Below are positions 5,148 through 6,759 of a stretch of 6,759 bases of DNA, piece after piece. The position numbers were made by a program, and so were the translations under genes. Each line of letters opens with the position of its first letter. Position 1 is the stretch's first letter. Source of the DNA: Planctomycetota bacterium (GTDB lineage: Bacteria; Planctomycetota; Phycisphaerae; WQYP01); the NCBI GenBank assembly GCA_021828935.1, contig JAJZCU010000113.1:1-6759 (forward strand), read 5' to 3'. A model generated the notes under the pieces. The model saw nothing but the letters and a program-made list of their open reading frames with translations, was not told where the DNA came from and ran no database searches.

Positions 5148-6293
5148 TCACGTCAACTCGCGCGTGCGGAACATGGCGATCGCCAGACTCAGGCCAATGC
5201 CGATGTACAACAATCCATACAGTGACGCAAAGCCCACATAACCCCAAATTTGCCCGTAGGATGGCGCCCCCTTGATGTATTCGCTGCCCACCGTGAATTG
5301 CCGATAAATCAGGGCCTGATTTAGATCAAAATTGGACAGAAACGGCAGCACATAACTGCCCGCGTTTGCCAGCGGCTGCCACGGGTTGCCCAGATGCAGC
5401 AGCGGGACAAAACGTGTCATGTTCGCGCCAATATACAATAGCACAATGGCGGTCATGTTCAACGCCATGGCAAAGCGCGTGGCAATGGCCATGCTGATGG
5501 CCGCCAGCGTGCAGACCTCCATAAACTCCAGCGCCATCGCCGGCCACAGCGCCAGCAGACCCTTGTCGTTGGACCAAAACAGCGCCATGGTTTCCTTGGC
5601 GCTGGCCGCCACCTGAAAGTCCACCCTTTTATCATCAAAATATCGCAGGTACGCGCCCGCCGACGCGCACAGCGTCATGACCGTCATCAGTAACAGCACC
5701 AGGCACACCACGCCCAGATATTTGCCCACAATCACCTGCCACCGGGCGATGGGTTTGCTCATGAGCGTGAGCATCGTGCGGTTTTCGATTTCTTCATCCA
5801 CCACCTTGCCGGTGGCAAACACCATGGGCACAAGCGCGAACATCAATACAAATGACATGGCCACATCGCGGTACAGCTTGGTGTCTTCTCCAAAGGTGTT
5901 AAAAGGGACAAAGGCGCAGATGATGATGGCGCCCAGCCCGATGCCCAGCACAATTAGCGTGAACGGTTGCAGCAGCGCTTCGTAATAAGTAACGCGCACG
6001 ATGGCGCCCAGGCGAAACATGCCCAGCAAGCGCAGTACGACCATATCAATAAATCCGGCGAACAGCACCGAGGCCGTAATCGCATACGAAATAACCGCGA
6101 AGAACTGAGCGTTCGCGGCGTGGTTGGCAAGATTCCCGCCGTAAGCCGCCGCCGCCTTGGTATTGTGCTGCGCAATCAAGGCGTTTTGCGCCTCAGTTAG
6201 ATGCAGATAATGAAGGTATGCGCCGTACAGGCTCAGGCTCAACACGAGCATGGCCAGCAGAACAACAAAATAAATTTTGACCGATCTCGTCAC
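5148..6293 (-). CDS. ABC-2 type transporter permease, 381 aa
   Basis: This is the membrane subunit of an ABC transporter of the ABC-2/NosY-like group, working in the inner membrane with an ATPase that is not in the window. About eight helices are visible, near residues 8-28, 64-87, 110-130, 143-163, 189-214, 252-275, 277-297 and 349-376. A 35-residue non-membrane loop follows helix 1. The cytoplasmic segment DEEIENRTMLTLMSKPIARW (166-185), leading to QVIVGKYLG, is the hallmark of this group: the 'E..tgtl..Ll.kPisR..ivlGK' region that contacts the ATPase. The start is GTG at 6293-6291, chosen because GGTGA lies six bases upstream; no in-frame ATG fits. The stop is TGA. It follows the acylphosphatase gene by 63 bases on the same strand, so the two may be co-transcribed. 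Substrate is unknown. Confidence 0.9.
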   Translation of the reverse strand: MTRSVKIYFVVLLAMLVLSLSLYGAYLHYLHLTEAQNALIAQHNTKAAAAYGGNLANHAANAQFFAVISYAITASVLFAGFIDMVVLRLLGMFRLGAIVRVTYYEALLQPFTLIVLGIGLGAIIICAFVPFNTFGEDTKLYRDVAMSFVLMFALVPMVFATGKVVDEEIENRTMLTLMSKPIARWQVIVGKYLGVVCLVLLLMTVMTLCASAGAYLRYFDDKRVDFQVAASAKETMALFWSNDKGLLALWPAMALEFMEVCTLAAISMAIATRFAMALNMTAIVLLYIGANMTRFVPLLHLGNPWQPLANAGSYVLPFLSNFDLNQALIYRQFTVGSEYIKGAPSYGQIWGYVGFASLYGLLYIGIGLSLAIAMFRTRELT

Positions 6294-6299
6294 GAGTTT

Positions 6300-6304
6300 T
6301 CACC
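6300..6304 (-). promoter_or_regulatory. Ribosome binding site deciding a GTG start
   Basis: On the minus strand GGTGA (6304-6300) lies six bases before GTG 6293, matching the 3' half of the AGGAGGTGA consensus. The nearby GTG formed by the site itself is out of frame, so GTG 6293 is preferred. Confidence 0.55.
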
Positions 6305-6356
6305 AAATGAAAAAATGCGGGTCCGTCAAGAGAATATCGGTTCGGGTTCGACGCGG

Positions 6357-6671
6357 TTAATAAATCACGCGAACGCGTCCCGGAACATTCGCCGCGCCTT
6401 GTGCGGCGGTGGCCATGGTCTTTTCAGCGGACTGCTCAATGTTACGTATGTTCCGCCCAAAATGTTCACGCAGACGCAACACCAACGCATCGGCCGCCGC
6501 GGGCGGGCCTTCCAGCACCAATTCTACCCGACCATCGGCCAAATTGCGCACTGTGCCGGCCAGCGGCAACTCTTTCGCGAAATTCGCCACCGTCGCGCGA
6601 AAGCCAACGCCCTGCACGCGTCCGGAAAAATAAATGGTGGTGCGTACGGAATTTTTCGGCCCGGCATCCAT
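6357..6671 (-). CDS. acyP: Acylphosphatase, 104 aa
   Basis: Acylphosphatase hydrolyses the carboxyl-phosphate bond of acyl phosphates such as acetyl phosphate or 1,3-bisphosphoglycerate, in the cytoplasm. The family signature GRVQGVGFR is at residues 17-25, with the phosphate-binding catalytic Arg25. The second signature is GTVRNLADGRVELVLEG (39-55), containing the catalytic Asn43; its second position is Thr where an aromatic residue is usual. The segment before GRVQGVGFR (TIYFS) forms the first strand, and VRVIY at the C-terminus the last. Family members are usually 90-100 residues, so this is full length with a slightly long N-terminus. ATG 6671 is used; an in-frame TGA lies 11 codons upstream and no clear ribosome binding site is seen. 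The ABC permease follows 63 bases downstream on the same strand. Identification is secure; the cellular substrate is not known for most bacterial members. Confidence 0.96.
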   Translation of the reverse strand: MDAGPKNSVRTTIYFSGRVQGVGFRATVANFAKELPLAGTVRNLADGRVELVLEGPPAAADALVLRLREHFGRNIRNIEQSAEKTMATAAQGAANVPGRVRVIY

Positions 6672-6759
6672 ACCCAGAGAGTGTGCGCGGGCGCACCGAA
6701 AAACTCAACTGCAAAATCGTCCACGCGTGCGAAGGGGGCCAGGTGTTTTCTTCGCAAAC

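Noticed and set aside
6672..6759. End of another minus-strand gene upstream of the acylphosphatase
   Set aside because: One frame ends at a TGA near 6706 (reading ...RTRGRFCS) and another runs on through the acyP gene, but 50-88 bases are too few to tell a real C-terminus from chance.

Overview
The window is GC-rich bacterial chromosome, most likely from a planctomycete, possibly the Phycisphaerae lineage. I base this on three things: a tandem intergenic repeat resembling the GAGCCCGAAGCGTAAGCGAGGG-type repeats I associate with planctomycete genomes; several unrecognised envelope proteins of a style I associate with that phylum; and wide, repeat-filled intergenic gaps. The assignment is inference and was not searched.

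Layout. Bases 1-813 (+) hold the 3' part of a fold-type I, class V aminotransferase-like PLP enzyme; its N-terminus lies outside the window. A 393-base non-coding gap (814-1206) follows, with two tandem copies of a GC-rich repeat and one small hairpin. Then come three plus-strand genes for proteins I cannot name, all predicted to be secreted or membrane-anchored: a 198-residue single-helix protein (1207-1803), a 559-residue Sec-secreted protein with a possible PsbP/DcrB-like domain (1865-3544), and a 274-residue protein with one membrane helix and a short coiled coil (3761-4585). A 562-base gap (4586-5147) separates these from a convergent minus-strand pair: acylphosphatase (6671-6357) followed 63 bases later by an ABC-2 type transporter permease (6293-5148).

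The most unusual structure is in the convergent gap. Positions 4667-5036 form a large imperfect palindrome. Two 74-base arms, 60/74 identical by hand count with a perfect 20-base core, face each other. Each is followed toward the centre by a spacer of about 50 bases and a GC-rich hairpin, and the two hairpins differ in stem sequence yet both pair perfectly. The arms contain the widespread 'CTCCGCGCCTCAGCGG' type intergenic repeat and end in T-rich tracts pointing outward. The element may therefore act as a bidirectional terminator between the two convergent units, or be the remnant of a non-autonomous foldback element.

No CRISPR array, tRNA, rRNA, transposase, phage gene or recognisable defence system is visible. 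The novelty here is the palindromic intergenic element and the uncharacterised envelope genes, not a clear new multi-gene system.
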